From Mugil cephalus (Eukaryota; Chordata; Actinopteri; Mugiliformes; Mugilidae): 64,000 nucleotides of DNA. Position numbers and translations under genes: made by a program. This document shows, one piece after another, positions 25,186-52,639 of this stretch. How positions within the stretch are numbered: position 1 is the stretch's first letter; the number at the start of each line of letters is the position of its first letter. The DNA is taken from positions 11,500,413 through 11,564,412 of the forward strand of contig NC_061783.1 of the NCBI RefSeq assembly GCF_022458985.1. Reading direction: 5' to 3'. The notes under the pieces are model-generated. The model was not told the origin of the DNA. It made no database searches and was given only the letters and a program-made list of their open reading frames with translations.

Positions 25186-28011
25186 GGACTTTGTCCTCCA
25201 GAAGAGTGAGAAGGACCCACTTCCTGTGTCAAATTGCCTCTCACATTCCACACTCTCCCTCAACCCGCCTCGCTCTGGCTATTTTTTCCTCCTTCTTGAT
25301 CCTTCTCTCTTTCTTCGTCTCTCTATGGGGGGCTTTGTCCGCTATCGGAGGCACAAAACACTGATTCATTCCACGACTTAAACATGATCCTCGAGAACAC
25401 AGCGCTTTTCCGCCACACGCACCATAACACACACTTCTCGGGGAGGGAGGGGGGAGCGAGAGGGCTGGTGAGAACAAGATTTTGGCAGTGGACGCTCACT
25501 ATTTTTGAGCCCACACACAGACAGATGGACAGTCAGGGCTCTCTTGAAGGCAAACGGATGCACACGCACGCACAAGCGCACGCAAACTGGCTATCCGCGG
25601 CACACAGCAGATGTCTGTGGGAAAATCAGTCTCCTGTGTAAAATATAGTCACCCGGATATGATGTCACTTTGATGAACTTTGATAACAGGAAATGCTCGG
25701 AGACACAATACAAGGGATCATTCAGACAACACACGCACACAGAGAGAGAGAGAGAGAGAGTCAGCTGCTTTCAAGACAACAGGCATCTGAGGAAAGATCT
25801 TGTCAGCATGTGACCACGGGTCATGTGTGTCTGTGTCTGTTCAAGGCCTGGATGTCTTTGAGGTGAGTAATTATTAGACCACTGATGTCTGTCCGTGTGT
25901 GTGTGCGTTTCCTCTGAACGTGCAGCACCTGCAGCTATGCGTGCCAGCACTTATATTTAAGTGTATATATATATGTGTGTGTGTGTGTCGCACCTGTCTC
26001 ACGTGAAGACAGATCAGGTCAGCAGGAGACCGAGGATCTTTGGCACAGATCGTGAGCGGCTGACCTAGTGGTAATCAGCGTCGGTGTGTGTGTGTGTGTG
26101 TGTGTCGAGTGCTGAAATCCCCTGACGAATCCAGCGCCGATTCACAGCGAAATGAAACTCCCAACGTGTTGACAATACAAATATTGCATCCAAGCGCAGA
26201 AATGAAGGCGAGGCCGCAGGCGTTCCACTGGCCCGCCCACAGCCCCAGGCATCAAGGTGACAAAGAGACCTTCAGGTTCACAGGAGGTCAAAAGCTTTTG
26301 ATCTCCTGCAAATGTGTTGGTGAATACGATATATAAATACGTGTAAACGTGAGGCTGTGCTCGATGAGACGACCACAAATTTAAATCACATGCGTTGACT
26401 TGATGCACGTGATTTGAACGTTGGTGAACGAGTGTGATGAGATCTTTCTGTGGCATTTCAGTAAGGCGCTGGTTGCTCTGTTGCCAGTTTATGCAAATGC
26501 ATTTTTGATCTAACAGTCCTGTGCTAAATCTCATCTTGGTGAAGGTTATAGCATTCAGCATTTGTGTAGAATAACTGACAGAGCTGCGGATTCGACTGTG
26601 TTTCGTTTTGGAGGTCGTGGTTCGTGCCACCGTTGCAGTTGAACTCTTGCTCCTATTTATTTTGACAAGCAGGGATACAAACAATGACAGTTTAATAATT
26701 AATTAAAAACCAGTTCAACGGCATCACCGACCACGTGATCCAAAAATGATAATACAGGTGAATGGCCACCCTTGTGGTTTTGTTTCAACATGAACTGAAC
26801 ATTGTAACAGTCACGAAGGAGGATTTAGTGCAGGTTGGCTACATTAGAGTGCATGTGATTTCCCTAGTGTAACTAATGAACTGCCAATTCAGTTGTGAAT
26901 GAAATGAATGAAAGTCAAAAAAAATACAGGAGACGAAGGGACGTATAGCCTATTCTTGTGCTTTATACGTTCAGAAGTAGATTTGCATTTTGATCGTTTT
27001 AGCTTCTCGCTTCCTTTTCTGTCAATGATTCAGCGAGCTTCCTCCCTCCTCCTCCACCCGCTCATGGGATAAATCTGGATTCATTGGTAACGGAAGGTGT
27101 GGGCGTGCTGGGGGGGGTGGACATCGGCGTGGACGGATCCGGAGAGGGGGTGTGTGTCGAGAAAGGTGGGGAGGGAGGATGGGGGGGGACTCGCGCATTT
27201 CTCACCAGCTTCCCGAGTCCTCGCGATTCCGGATGACATCATTCCATCCCATCTTTCCCTCGCGCACCGCATCGCCCGTTAACTTCCACCGTTACCCCAC
27301 CCACCTTCACCACACACCCGCAAACACACATACACACACACCTCCGGTTATAACGGGAAGACCCCCCGCCCCCCCCTCACCCCAAGGTTGGATTCTGGAG
27401 GTGAGGTTATCTCGAGATTAAAGCAGCGTGCGCCTCACACAGGTTGGACATCCACTCATACGCAAAAACGCGCATAGTCTCACACAGACCGTCCTGCAGC
27501 GCGACTACCCGGCAATAAAGTCGTTAGAGCCGCAGTATGACTGGAGCCCCCCAAATTAACGGCAGGATGTGAGCTGGTGACACAGACACCACATAACGAG
27601 GCACCGCACGAAGACCCGTAATCAAGCCCAATTAGAGATAACCCGTTAATTACTGACACACACACACTCACGCACCTCCTGACGAGAGGGGACGGAGGCC
27701 ACAATAAACCCCGACACTGAGACACAAAGGCTGGTGTGTGTGTGTGTGTGTGTGCGTAAAAAGCGGGGGGGTGGGGTGCACAGAAGTCGTCGGCCCCCCC
27801 TTAACAGGAGTCGCGGACGGCTAACAAGGGATGATATGTAGGTCGAGTGCAGGGTTTCCTACCGATCACCGACCGTCACTGTCTCATTAATGTTGCACAC
27901 ACACACACACACGCACGCAAGAAGAGCTCCCCGGTTAACAAAGGATCTGAGGCTTACCGTGGTGGCGTGAGCAAGCACCGCCGTGAGCGCTAGGAGCCAA
28001 GGCAGCTTCAT
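260..28011 (-). CDS. sdc3: sdc3, syndecan-3 (5' three coding exons; gene continues past the left edge)
   Basis: Syndecan-3 is a single-pass cell-surface heparan/chondroitin sulfate proteoglycan, mainly neural and musculoskeletal. Three coding exons join in phase: 27958-28011 (18 codons, phase 0), 3256-3349 (31 codons plus 1 nt) and 260-1116 (completes F50, ends phase 0 at residue 335). Seen: signal peptide MKLPWLLALTAVLAHATT, then mature GQKWSQPIDDEGS and an acidic EFYDDEDLYSGSGSG glycosaminoglycan cluster. A Thr/Pro/Ser-rich ectodomain follows, interrupted by an 88-residue Glu-Arg block (residues 117-204). The N-terminal layout and a long mucin-like exon fit syndecan-3 rather than the shorter syndecans 1, 2 and 4. 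Transmembrane and EFYA-tail exons must lie left of position 1. No in-frame ATG occurs upstream of 28011. The family call also rests on the neighbouring pum1. Confidence 0.88.
653..916 (-). repeat. sdc3: In-frame GAGAGG-type hexanucleotide tract coding for Glu-Arg dipeptides
   Basis: A 264-bp imperfect tract (CTCTCC/CTCCCT units on +) within sdc3 exon 3. On the minus strand it reads almost only Glu and Arg with scattered Leu, Lys, Gln, Met and Val. Hexamer periodicity keeps the frame. The + strand of the same DNA reads Ser-Leu repeats, which is a shadow. Confidence 0.92.
1117..3255 (-). other. sdc3 intron 2
   Basis: 2.1 kb between exons 3 and 2. It holds a pure (AAGAG)17 run near 2221-2305 and otherwise ordinary AT-rich sequence. 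I see no further exon. Phase compatibility of exons 2 and 3 leaves none required. Confidence 0.75.
2217..2305. repeat. (AAGAG)n pentanucleotide microsatellite
   Basis: Seventeen perfect consecutive AAGAG units from 2221 to 2305, preceded by a short GAGAG lead-in, all in sdc3 intron 2. It is a pure purine strand. Confidence 0.97.
3256..3349 (-). CDS. sdc3: sdc3 coding exon 2 (N-terminal GAG-attachment cluster)
   Basis: A 94-bp exon too short to stand out as an ORF. The acceptor is a pyrimidine run ending CTCCATTAG, the donor is GGCT|GTAAGT. It translates as GQKWSQPIDDEGS, then TRDEFYDDEDLYSGSGSG, plus one nt. Three Ser-Gly dipeptides after an acidic stretch are the classic heparan-sulfate attachment signal, matching the DDLYSGSGSG region of vertebrate syndecan-3. 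Its phase joins exactly to exons 1 and 3. Confidence 0.88.
3955..4105 (+). repeat. Dispersed teleost repeat, diverged copy 1
   Basis: Shares ordered blocks with 4330-4640: upstream TTAAACATATTTCC and TGATAAACAG, then CTGCAGCC, a GCTA...CTCTG/CACTG block, a degraded AAAAGTTAAA block, and GGTAGGAC near the end. Order and spacing, not long identity, support common descent. Confidence 0.6.
4330..4640 (+). repeat. Dispersed teleost repeat, diverged copy 2
   Basis: The fuller copy: GTCTGCAGCCAAGCTAGCA, AGAGTTAAAAGTTCACAAG, CATGAATGTCACTCC, AGTTGCTGAGACA, AAGTGGTAGGACAAG and a CTACGCAGTTAGCACGGCTA end. This block series resembles a very common perciform dispersed repeat that I recall without a firm name. 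Confidence 0.6.
6711..6732. repeat. (TG)n microsatellite
   Basis: Perfect TG dinucleotide run in sdc3 intron 1. A (CA)n run follows at about 6825-6850, so the pair can form an inverted repeat. Confidence 0.9.
10252..10283. repeat. (CA)n microsatellite
   Basis: About 32 bp of CA dinucleotides in sdc3 intron 1. Confidence 0.92.
13945..14115 (+). repeat. Teleost-wide dispersed repeat (GACAGTGGCAAGG family)
   Basis: Contains CCAGAAGCTTTACAGAACCC, ACGACAGTGGCAAGGAAAA, TCTCCCTTTTAGGAAGAAAC and CTTGAGCAGAACCA in order. This string recurs across fish genomes in my recollection. It contributes to the 13903-14247 open frame, which I do not call a gene. Confidence 0.55.
14475..14501. repeat. (CA)n microsatellite
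   Basis: Perfect CA run, one of three within 450 bp (also about 14694-14719 as CA and 14917-14939 as TG). Confidence 0.92.
15812..15848. repeat. (CA)n microsatellite
   Basis: About 36 bp of perfect CA repeats in sdc3 intron 1. Confidence 0.92.
18125..18170. repeat. (TTTC)n tract in a pyrimidine-rich block
   Basis: TTTCTTTC tetranucleotide repeats inside a CT-rich stretch running from about 17.9 to 18.3 kb. Confidence 0.85.
19933..19960. repeat. (GGAT)n microsatellite
   Basis: Consecutive GATG/GGAT tetranucleotide units directly after a GGA-rich stretch (19895-19920). Confidence 0.92.
22264..22960. repeat. Purine-rich block followed by pyrimidine-rich block
   Basis: The + strand is almost wholly A/G from about 22264 to 22475, then mostly C/T from about 22560 to 22960, with an 80-bp GC-rich hinge between. 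GGGA/GGAG and CCCT/TCCC simple repeats dominate. Confidence 0.75.
23915..24331 (-). mobile_element. Decayed nonautonomous Tc1-like element, copy A (minus orientation)
   Basis: Left end has TGATCAGGCATAACATTATG followed by ACCAC; right end has GGTGGTCATAATATTG. On minus, the frame includes WPPNLLDLKLINYLWDD, a decayed form of the WPPNSPDLNPIEHLW catalytic-region motif of Tc1 transposases. The N-terminal DNA-binding half is missing: the terminal repeat joins straight to the CAATGTTCTG...GGGAAAC region near 24250-24285. Inactive; lies in sdc3 intron 1. Confidence 0.8.
25143..25182. repeat. (TG)n microsatellite
   Basis: 40 bp of perfect TG dinucleotides in sdc3 intron 1. Confidence 0.95.
27958..28011 (-). 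CDS. sdc3: sdc3 coding exon 1 (signal peptide)
   Basis: Encodes MKLPWLLALTAVLAHATT: a short basic n-region, a hydrophobic core and small residues before the cleavage site. The ATG has A at -3 (ACCATGA). The frame stays open upstream to about 28179 but contains no ATG, so this start is preferred. The donor is ACG|GTAAGCC, phase 0. A CAG/CGG-type triplet run lies just upstream in the leader. Confidence 0.88.
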
Positions 28012-28550
28012 GGTCTGGGTGCGCGGGCACAGCCTCACGGTGCCGCCGCCGCCGCTGCTGCTGCTGCTGCCGCTGCCTTCAGGGGGTTCGGGATGGGGGG
28101 AGGGAGTGAGGAAAGGGGGGACACAGGAGCTGGTACCGCTGCCGCCTGCTTGCTCTCGGTGTCTGGGTAGTCTGTCCAACTTCAGAGCGCGACCATCCGT
28201 CCTGCTAGTTTTTAATCCAAGGCTTTACGCGCTGCTTCTCGCCAGTAAAGCTAAGCGGCCTCTTCTCCCTCTTCTCTGTCTGTTTCTCAGAGTTTTTTTT
28301 TATGCGCGAAACCTGATAATTTACTACCGGGAGACGCCAGACCTCGTCTCTCTATTTCTCTCTCTCAACACACACGGGCTCTCTCTATCCCCTCTCTCTC
28401 TCTCTCTCCATGTGAACACACGCTCAGACTCTCTCTCTCTGTGTCTCTCCTCCCCCCTCTCCGTTGAGGGCAGGATGTTCCGTATGGCGACGCTGCCTTG
28501 CCTGGGAGTTTGGCAGGAGGAGGAGGAGGTGGTGGTGTGCGTGTGATATG
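28012..28550 (-). promoter_or_regulatory. sdc3 5' leader and proximal promoter region (boundaries uncertain)
   Basis: GC-rich sequence upstream of the sdc3 start. On minus, a CAG/CGG triplet run lies at about 28041-28076, and a (CT/GA)-rich stretch at about 28340-28450. Farther up, near 28912 there is a CCAAT box on minus (ATTGG on +), and near 28947 an NRF1-like GCGCCTGCGCA. No TATA box is evident. The transcription start cannot be placed from sequence alone. Confidence 0.45.
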
Positions 28551-29305
28551 TGTGTGTGTGTGTTTAAAGAGATAGATTGGGGGATCTCCGCGAGCAAGGG
28601 CGAGGATGCCCCCTGCAGCTCACTGAGGCAGCCGCAGCCTCTAAACACACACACAAACACGTTCACGCACGCACGACGCAAAGCGTTCATGGCCGCTCAC
28701 AGGTAGCGTGCCCCAGTATATTATATGCAGCCAATGGTCGTGCCCTTTGTTCGGCGCCCAGGTGGCCCCGTTTGGCCGAGTGCCCTCACTACACACCCAG
28801 CTCTGCCGCCGCGCTTCTTTTCTTTAGACGCACAAAGAACATAATACGTCTGTGTACACAGAGTCATTACCTCATGTCATTTTCGCCCCTTCACCTGTGT
28901 TGCTACGCTCTAATTGGCTGCGCGTCGCCACGGTGAGATCACACCTCGCGCCTGCGCAAAAGTCATTAATAGTAGCCACTCGCTGATACTCGCTCTGCTT
29001 GTGTCGCGTAGCAACCGCGCAGTTTATGCCCAAACAACTCGGGCGTAATATAAAAGTCGGCTTACAATATAGTCTGTAATTTTAAATGGTGACTTAGATG
29101 CACGGCGTCACGTATTTGCTATAGATACAGACTCAGGTTCAGACTGAGCTTGCTCGGGTTTTGTTTTCAAGGGTTTACCTGCCGAAGGAGACCACGTGAT
29201 GCTGTTGAACGCACCGGAAGCGTTTTGTGTAGGTTTTTAGCTTTTAAATTGAATAAACTAAAACTGTTCTTCCTAATGAGCAGCCCTTTCACGCCCTACT
29301 ACTGA
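28551..29305. other. Intergenic region between sdc3 5' end and pum1 3' end
   Basis: CpG-containing sequence to about 28990, then AT-rich. I see no supported gene. The genes are head-to-tail, both on minus, so it should contain the sdc3 promoter and the pum1 transcription end. Confidence 0.6.
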
Positions 29306-29737
29306 GATGGTTTTATTTGTGCTGCTGTTTTACAAAACTATTGCCAAGTTAACCATTTTAAATATGGTTCAACACAAAATCCTTAATCATTATGTGTCAT
29401 GTAAATATTAATATAAAAGACCAACTACAAAACAGGTAGACAAGTAATCAACTGTGAGGCATAGTGCTTTGAAAGTAAAACCAACAAGCAACATAGTACA
29501 TATGGGACATCAGCTTTAGAGTCGATGCGTAATTCAGTCCTACATAAAGCAATAATCCAGGTTTAACCGGTCTTTCATGTCGTTTAAACCTTTTAATGCA
29601 CCTTCACTTCCTTCCCGATTAAGTCCTTTGTTGTGTTAGTCTGCTTTTAGAAATCAATGCCGCCAACATCACATTCGCTCATTTTTCAAAGTGACACCCA
29701 ACATCCTCAAAACAAAACCTGAACAAGTACGAACAGG

Positions 29738-31917
29738 TTTATTACGTCTACAAGTCTCTTTAATTGATTCAACTGTAGAAGCACATGAACTAAGGAGTGT
29801 TTTGATAAGATACATGCACAACACCGTTGTGCCGTCTGATATCTTGTCCCACGCCTCTGGCTCATTACTCATGTCAGAAGTATTAACAAGGTCTTGGGCT
29901 ACTCTGTGAAAACATTCTCCCTCTGGGGTGCTTTCAAATTATTTGGAGAACCTGCTCAGGAAGTCTAAATAACAGATTGTTATTTCAACACGAGTTACTC
30001 TTTACTGGGTGCCGTCATTGCTGTTGTGCGCTGCTGGTTGTCTGTCGGGGTCGTGCCATATTAAGGTGCCAGCCTCATTAATCAGCCACGTTTATGGAGA
30101 AAGTAGAGCATCAGGAGCAAAGTCCCAGGTCCCCTCTGACTCGTGCTGTGTAGTCATTCATTCAGATGATAACTACGGCACAGATACTGACTTTTTTTTT
30201 TTTTCCCATTTGAAAACTTGTCTGCAAAGATTCAAAGAAGCACACTTGAGACGGTTCAATTTTCAAAGTTTTTTTGTTCAGTTTGGTTTCAAAATAAAGA
30301 TCACACAATTGTTTAGAGACAATCTACAACAGGAGTTACAAAAAATAGTTGCCCAGGCAATAAGCATACACAGGTTCTGTTAACTATACACATATGGTTA
30401 CAGGTGTGCTCGTAGTAAATATACACAAGGCTGCTCCAAATGTACACCGCGCTGTGGCGGGCTGCCTCTCTCACCCAAAAGGACATGGACAGTATGATAC
30501 AGCACTTACAGCACTAGAGAAATGCCAAAAAACACAAGAATCTCCTCTGTACAATCCATGGGTTTACCCCTGAAAATAGTCATGGGTAACTGATGGGTTT
30601 GATGGGGGCTCAAATGGGTAAGAGTTCTCCCTCCCGCCCGGCCAGCACACCCATACGCATGACACATTTCATCGAGTAAAGCGTTCCTATAAAAAGATCT
30701 TAAAAAAAAGGACAAAATGTCGAACGTAAAGAACTTCCAACATAAACCAGAAGACACCACTAAGTCTAACAGAACGTGTCCAATTGGGAGTCAGTGGGAG
30801 ATTTGACGTCTTAAGTTAAGCAGTGACGAGATAAAGATAAAACCAAGCGTGGCGAATCTTTGTACAAGTACTACGCTGTATAGAAAGGGCTTTTCAAAAC
30901 AAAAATTTGATATTACAATTTACAATATACAACAACTCATATGTCACAACCAAGGAGGTGAGAATATACACTGAAATGCACAGGTGTTTTTTTTGTTTGT
31001 TTTGTTTTTTTAAAGAGTAAGCTTTTTTTTAATCTTTTTTTTCTTCTCATACCAAAAAGGGTGGTAAAGCACTTTTACATTACAAGGGTTTACAAATGTA
31101 CAATTATACAGTCAGAAGTATGTGGTCACTACTAGGATACATTATAGATACAGAATCAACATCAAAAACCAGAAAAACTACAAAGTTTTATATATATATT
31201 TATATATATATGCAAAGGTCTACACCAAGTATACACGTTATATTTATAGAAGCAAGACCAGAAAACGAATCTCCCATGCTAAATGATCTGTCTGCTGGTT
31301 AGCTGATGGCGTGTGTGTGTGTGTGTGCATTTGTCTATGATTCTGTGACAAATTAAATACTCCATCTCATAGTGGTAAATAGCTAGGATGGGAGGAGGAG
31401 GAGGAGGAGGGGACGCTAGGATTGTGTGTGCAGCAGTAGCAAAAAGGAGAAATGATTTTTTTGAATTTTGTCAGAAACAATGACAACAAGGAAACGGGAA
31501 ATAAACAAGAAGGGAGTGAAGCGATCAGAGGATCAGGTCTCACCTCTCTCTTTGCTCCACCCCCCCGCCCTCCTTCCCTCTTTTCCCCTGGTTCAGTAGG
31601 CCTGGGCTCAGATGGGGGGAGGGGTGACAAAATAGACAAAAAAACTAAGGCTGCCTGCAGCAACAGGCTCCTCCCGAAAGGTTGTCATGGAAACAGTGGT
31701 GCGACGGGTACTCCGCATCCCCAATGAGCAGAATTTGGAGGGATCAAAGTGGACATGATGCTTTCTGAAGGGTCGGACTGGGGAGGGGAGAGGAGAGAAG
31801 GGCGGGGCGGGTGGACAAGACAGCATAAAGAAGGTGAGCTGAAGGGAGGGGGGAGGGGAGGGGACAGGTCAGGTGGTCGTGGTGGCCCACGTGAGGTTGG
31901 GGGTGGGGTGGGGCAGT
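29738..31917 (-). other. pum1: pum1 3' UTR (3' limit uncertain)
   Basis: Sequence after the TAA. No AATAAA is seen close to the stop on minus. Candidates are AATAAA at 29738-29743 and 29312-29317. It contains an AT-repeat patch near 31185-31212, a GGA run near 31386-31410 and a poly-T (poly-A on minus) run near 30191-30204. I searched for canonical UGUANAUA sites and found none that I could confirm. Confidence 0.5.
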
Positions 31918-48564
<16,647 letters not shown>

Positions 48565-48575
48565 TCCACCACAGC

Positions 48576-51500
48576 CTGTCCAGAGAGAGAGAGAGAGAGA
48601 GAGAGACATCAATCACATGCAAGCAATGTCATAATAGATCAATAAATTAAACAATAAAAAATGTCTGATAAGCTATGACCACTTCCAGCAGGGGTGGGCA
48701 ACTGGGTCAAAAGTGTATCCGGGGAGAATGAGAAAGTCTCCACTCAGATTTAGTTGAACTCATGTGACCATGTGATCAGGTGGGCATATGGCTGTCTGGG
48801 TACAAAGTCTGACCTCCTCGCCTCTAGTGCGTCATGTTTTCACTTTGATTTAATTCTCAGAGTTACAAACTGGAGCGGAGATGGGCATTTCAGACGTGTT
48901 CCATCAGTTTGTTGGTGCGCTCACTGCTATTCTTCCAACACCATTTTGCTCTCTGTTTACAAAATAAGTTCGACCTCCAAGATGTGCGGCTGTCCCAATT
49001 GTGTCACGAACAATCACAACATTGCTCCGTTTCGTGCGCAGTAGGACCGTTCAGACGGCAGCGTTAGCCATTTAATGAAGTGATCTGTACAAATAGCAGA
49101 TCACTAAATCCCAAGTTGAACACTGAAATGATTTAAGATGGAAACCCCATGAAGCCAGAAGTCTGCTTCACACCCAGCTAAAAATAATGCAGTCCCATAA
49201 TTAACTCCCCCCAACTGAACAATCCATCACGAAAAAACTTTTTTTAAAAAGAGGTTATAGTTTAAAAGCAGTTGTGTTCCCTTGCATGGCACTAAGAAAC
49301 AACTTTCAAATCTTTGTGAAGGTAGAATTTATTGCAGGGTTGTACAGATTATGATTTTATGTGTACCTAATAAAATGGTCATCGAGCCAACATAGATCTA
49401 GTCTGAGCCATCCATCAAGTTGATATCTCACAGTAAAACTTGCACAGTCAAGTCCTGATGCCAGCACACAGGCTATGGTTTGCTGCAAACTTTGATGATA
49501 TACAGTAGGGTTTAAAAACAGGTGGTGCTGCAGTTCTGTAAATCCCCTCATTTATCAGTCCAACATGAATAAGAAGTCACATGTTATGTAATGTAAATGG
49601 AACGGAAATTAGTTCAGTCATTGTAGAAAATGAACAGCCTCCTTGTAATAATGCATTTTAAGCGTAATTTAATCAATTACCATCTCGAGGGGAAAATAAT
49701 GTATATACTTCACTTTGTAGGGACAACACTAACATTAATAATACTGTACGTCTAAAAACCTCCGGACAAAGCGGCGACCGGCCATTAACTCCAGGACCAA
49801 CAATCAGAGAATCGCTTTACAAGGCAGCAGGACATTTACCTGTCCATCTGCATACTTTACTGCACCTCCGTATTTGGCTGACACCATGAACGGTATCAGC
49901 TCTGATCACATGGAACCCAAAAAACAGAAGTTCACCACATGAGAGTCCTGTGAAACATCGACACATAACCAGTGATGTAACCATACACGGATTAGTTACC
50001 CATCTCTGGAGCAAGGTGTACTATAAGGAGAAATGTGTTTGTTATGAAACGGTCTGTAGGCCTCACTTTAGATGGGACATAGTAACCTTTTACTATAGGT
50101 TATGGTAAAAGTTCACATAGTTACAGCTGGTGTGTCGTACCTCCTCAAGAATACACTCAGTTGTGACTTACTATTTAACTAATGCAAGAAGCATGCAATA
50201 TTACTTTGAAAAAGCGCATTTCTATTCAATATTTAGTTTCAATTTAATACACAGTCACCTGCCTGTCATTAGGTACAGGAAACAAATGCATTCTAGTGTG
50301 ATATAACCTATACTTCCTGAGTGTTGTAATGTTCGGTTTTCGTTGAAAAAAGGTGACAAATCATACGCACAACCATTTGGGAGGATGTGGTCTGTGGTGC
50401 TGTTACACCGTTTTGAATTAAATTCAAAATAGTTTCTATTACTTAGCCGAGTCCAAAGGCTGGGGTTGACAAAATAATAGTAGCACGTGTCAGTACAACA
50501 CAATACAGTTCAATAGCACTACTACAAACCACAGCCTCCGAAATTAAAACACAGTTGACTCAAATAAAGTCAGACTACTATAACATTCATGATATTTGCA
50601 TGTACTTGTTTACACTAGTGTACCTAATGAAGTGGCATGCGAGAGCTAATTAGAGACACCATTTAAGCAAGCAGCACACTCATAAGCATACAACCTCCTC
50701 GTATAAGCCTACATTAATGGAAACTAGGTGTTCCTGACAAACATGCAATTGAGTGTGCTGCGTAAATGGAACGATTTTAAAACTAACAGTGTCTTAGTGA
50801 GTTTGCACAGGGGGTGTTTACCAACTTTATTTGCCCAGGAATTTAGACAAAATGGTGGTCTCTATTTTTAAAAGTTCACGGGGGCCTAGTTACTTAACCT
50901 GGGTAAAAAAGAGTGAAGACCAGTTTGACACTGGGCGCACGGTGATAATTGCAAGAAACATGCAAGCTGCTTGGAGGTCGTGGGGAACGTTTGTCACAAC
51001 AAGCATCACTGGCTTTCAGCAATCAGGGGGGGATATAATTTGGATTTTACAGCCTCTCCTTGTCCAACAAGCTCTAATCTCTGTTAAAATTAGCAGTTTC
51101 ACATTAGTGTCCCTACAGGCCAGGAGGAAATTACAAGCGGTTCTTTTTCACACCGAGCCATATACAGTAATTACCTTTGCCAGAGAGTGCCTGACACCAA
51201 ATCTTCAAACACATGCAGCTTTCTCCGAGCAACACACCCCCCTGCACAAAGATAAAAAAAACCACTAGCTGACCTGCTGGACTGTCCCAAAAGATCAAAA
51301 CAAACCAGGCTGCCAACCGATCGGCCACACACCTCTTTGTTGTCCTGCCCCACTCTTGATTCAGCAACGAGGGGATCTTAAGGGTCTTATTCCTCTGCTG
51401 CTACTGCTCGAAATCAGGCGGAGAAACACCCGGAAATCCAGCACAGTACGACAGGGCCATTCCCCATAGAGAAGCGCACACGGCTCGGTGTGCTACAAGT

Positions 51501-52215
51501 TTAACTCAGCACCCGGAAACAGGCACAGTGCCCCATGCTCTAACTGGGTTAATCATTCAATACCGGGGGATCAATCCACCGCATACCGGGCACAGACAGG
51601 GGTGTGACAATACCACCAGGCAACCTGCAGCTAGCAGGAGATAACGTTAGGTGCCTCGACATACAGCGGCATTTCTCTCCCGGCAGACATGACACATCAA
51701 AACGAAACGGAATTTGTGGGTGAACATGTTTGTGACAATTACCGGGGGGTTTCCTTTTCCGTGCATCTGCGTCCACCGCGGACAGTCCACTGATCTGTTG
51801 TGGAGCTGCCCCGTGTCTACCAACAATAACACGGCCTCCCGACACAAGCTCAGCCCGGGCCAACCGGTGGCCAAACACGGGCTACACACACAATGCTTTT
51901 AACAGCGGTAGCAGTAACCTAACATCACTATGTTGTTATTAACACACACCTGGAGGTCTACACCTGTCTGACGGGCCAGCAGCACCGCAGGTCCCGGTGA
52001 CGCGGATGCTAACAAAGGCCCGAGAGCTGTCTGGAGCGGAAGACCGACACAACGGGAGGAAGGAGGCAGGCAGCAGAATGGGAGGCAGCCGCTTCTGTCT
52101 CACAAAAATACTCCCGTTTAACTCCTCCCGGAGACGCAACTGTCACAATACCCGCACCGACGGGCGGCTAATTAACGTCCGGTTCTACCGCGACAAGCGA
52201 CGAGGCGATACTCAC
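48576..52215 (-). other. pum1 first intron (between the non-coding exon and the start-codon exon)
   Basis: 3.6 kb. A (GA)n run at 48583-48605 abuts the exon 2 acceptor. A hAT-like end AGGGGTGGGCAAC lies near 48690 without a partner. The rest is unique AT-rich sequence, becoming CpG-rich after about 51.4 kb toward the promoter. No coding exon seen. Confidence 0.65.
48580..48606. repeat. (GA)n microsatellite forming a splice-acceptor polypyrimidine tract
   Basis: Perfect GA run on +, CT run on minus, ending 5-8 nt before the AG acceptor of the pum1 start-codon exon. Confidence 0.93.
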
Positions 52216-52276
52216 CGGCGGAGAGGGTGGATGGTCGCGGATTTCGGCCCCAGTTTCTCTCTGACACCCCAGGCTT

Positions 52277-52327
52277 TCACTCCGACAACATGGCGGCTCG
52301 ACGGAGGAGCAGGCGAGAGCGCTGCAT
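52277..52327 (-). other. Upstream ORF in the pum1 leader
   Basis: ATG at 52327 opens MQRSRLLLRRAAMLSE then TGA at 52277. An internal in-frame ATG at 52291 has perfect GCCGCCATG context and gives MLSE then stop. Either would be translated before the main start if included in the transcript. Confidence 0.5.
52286..52297 (+). promoter_or_regulatory. YY1-type site CAACATGGCGGC
   Basis: Matches the AANATGGCGGC core of YY1 sites found at the 5' ends of housekeeping genes. Located in the pum1 leader. Binding is inferred. Confidence 0.5.
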
Positions 52328-52639
52328 GACGGGAAGGGATGAGAGAGAGGTTCATTGCGCCAACCGGGAGGGAGGGAGGGGAGGGTCATACCGGACCGGT
52401 CCCTTTGTTATAGTCTATTTGTAGGGTGTATTTATTTTGCTTTTGTTTTGACATCATTCACATGCCTATCAATGGAGAGGAAAAAATAAATTTATTTACC
52501 ACGTATTTTTTTGTGTCGTCCTTTGTGTAACTGGAACGGGATTCGACGAGAAAACAACAAAAAAATATTTTTTAAAATTTTTACAAACGATATAACCAGT
52601 GCTAAGTATGAAAATAATGGCTAATATCATATTATCCTT

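Larger units (their letters stand above)
3350..27957 (-). other. sdc3 intron 1 (about 24.6 kb)
   Basis: No convincing exon of another gene was found on either strand. Open frames here are short and lack splice-linked partners. The intron holds many CA/TG microsatellites, two diverged copies of a dispersed repeat near 3.95-4.64 kb, a teleost-type repeat near 13.95-14.11 kb, a decayed Tc1-like copy at 23.9-24.3 kb, and long purine-rich and pyrimidine-rich blocks at 22.3-23.0 kb. Several AT-rich stretches dense in TAATTA/CAATTA cores (for example 16.05-16.25, 17.54-17.70, 21.12-21.23 kb) could be enhancers, which cannot be shown without alignment. Confidence 0.7.
52216..52340 (-). other. pum1: pum1 non-coding first exon (5' limit uncertain)
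   Basis: A strong donor CCGCCG|GTGAGT at 52216 ends a CpG-rich leader. The next downstream acceptor on minus is 48575, whose exon carries the ATG. The leader contains a short uORF with a GCCGCCATG context and a YY1-type CAACATGGCGGC on +. The transcription start is not determinable, but sequence to about 52400 is GC-rich. Confidence 0.6.

Noticed and set aside
27859..28179. 56-residue N-terminal extension of syndecan-3
   Set aside because: The upstream frame opens with TTG, not ATG, and would bury the signal peptide.
29738..31917. Pumilio response elements in the pum1 3' UTR (autoregulation)
   Set aside because: I looked for TATNTACA on + and found only near matches, none canonical.
48688..48702. 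hAT-like terminus CAGGGGTGGGCAAC
   Set aside because: No partner end or target duplication found nearby.
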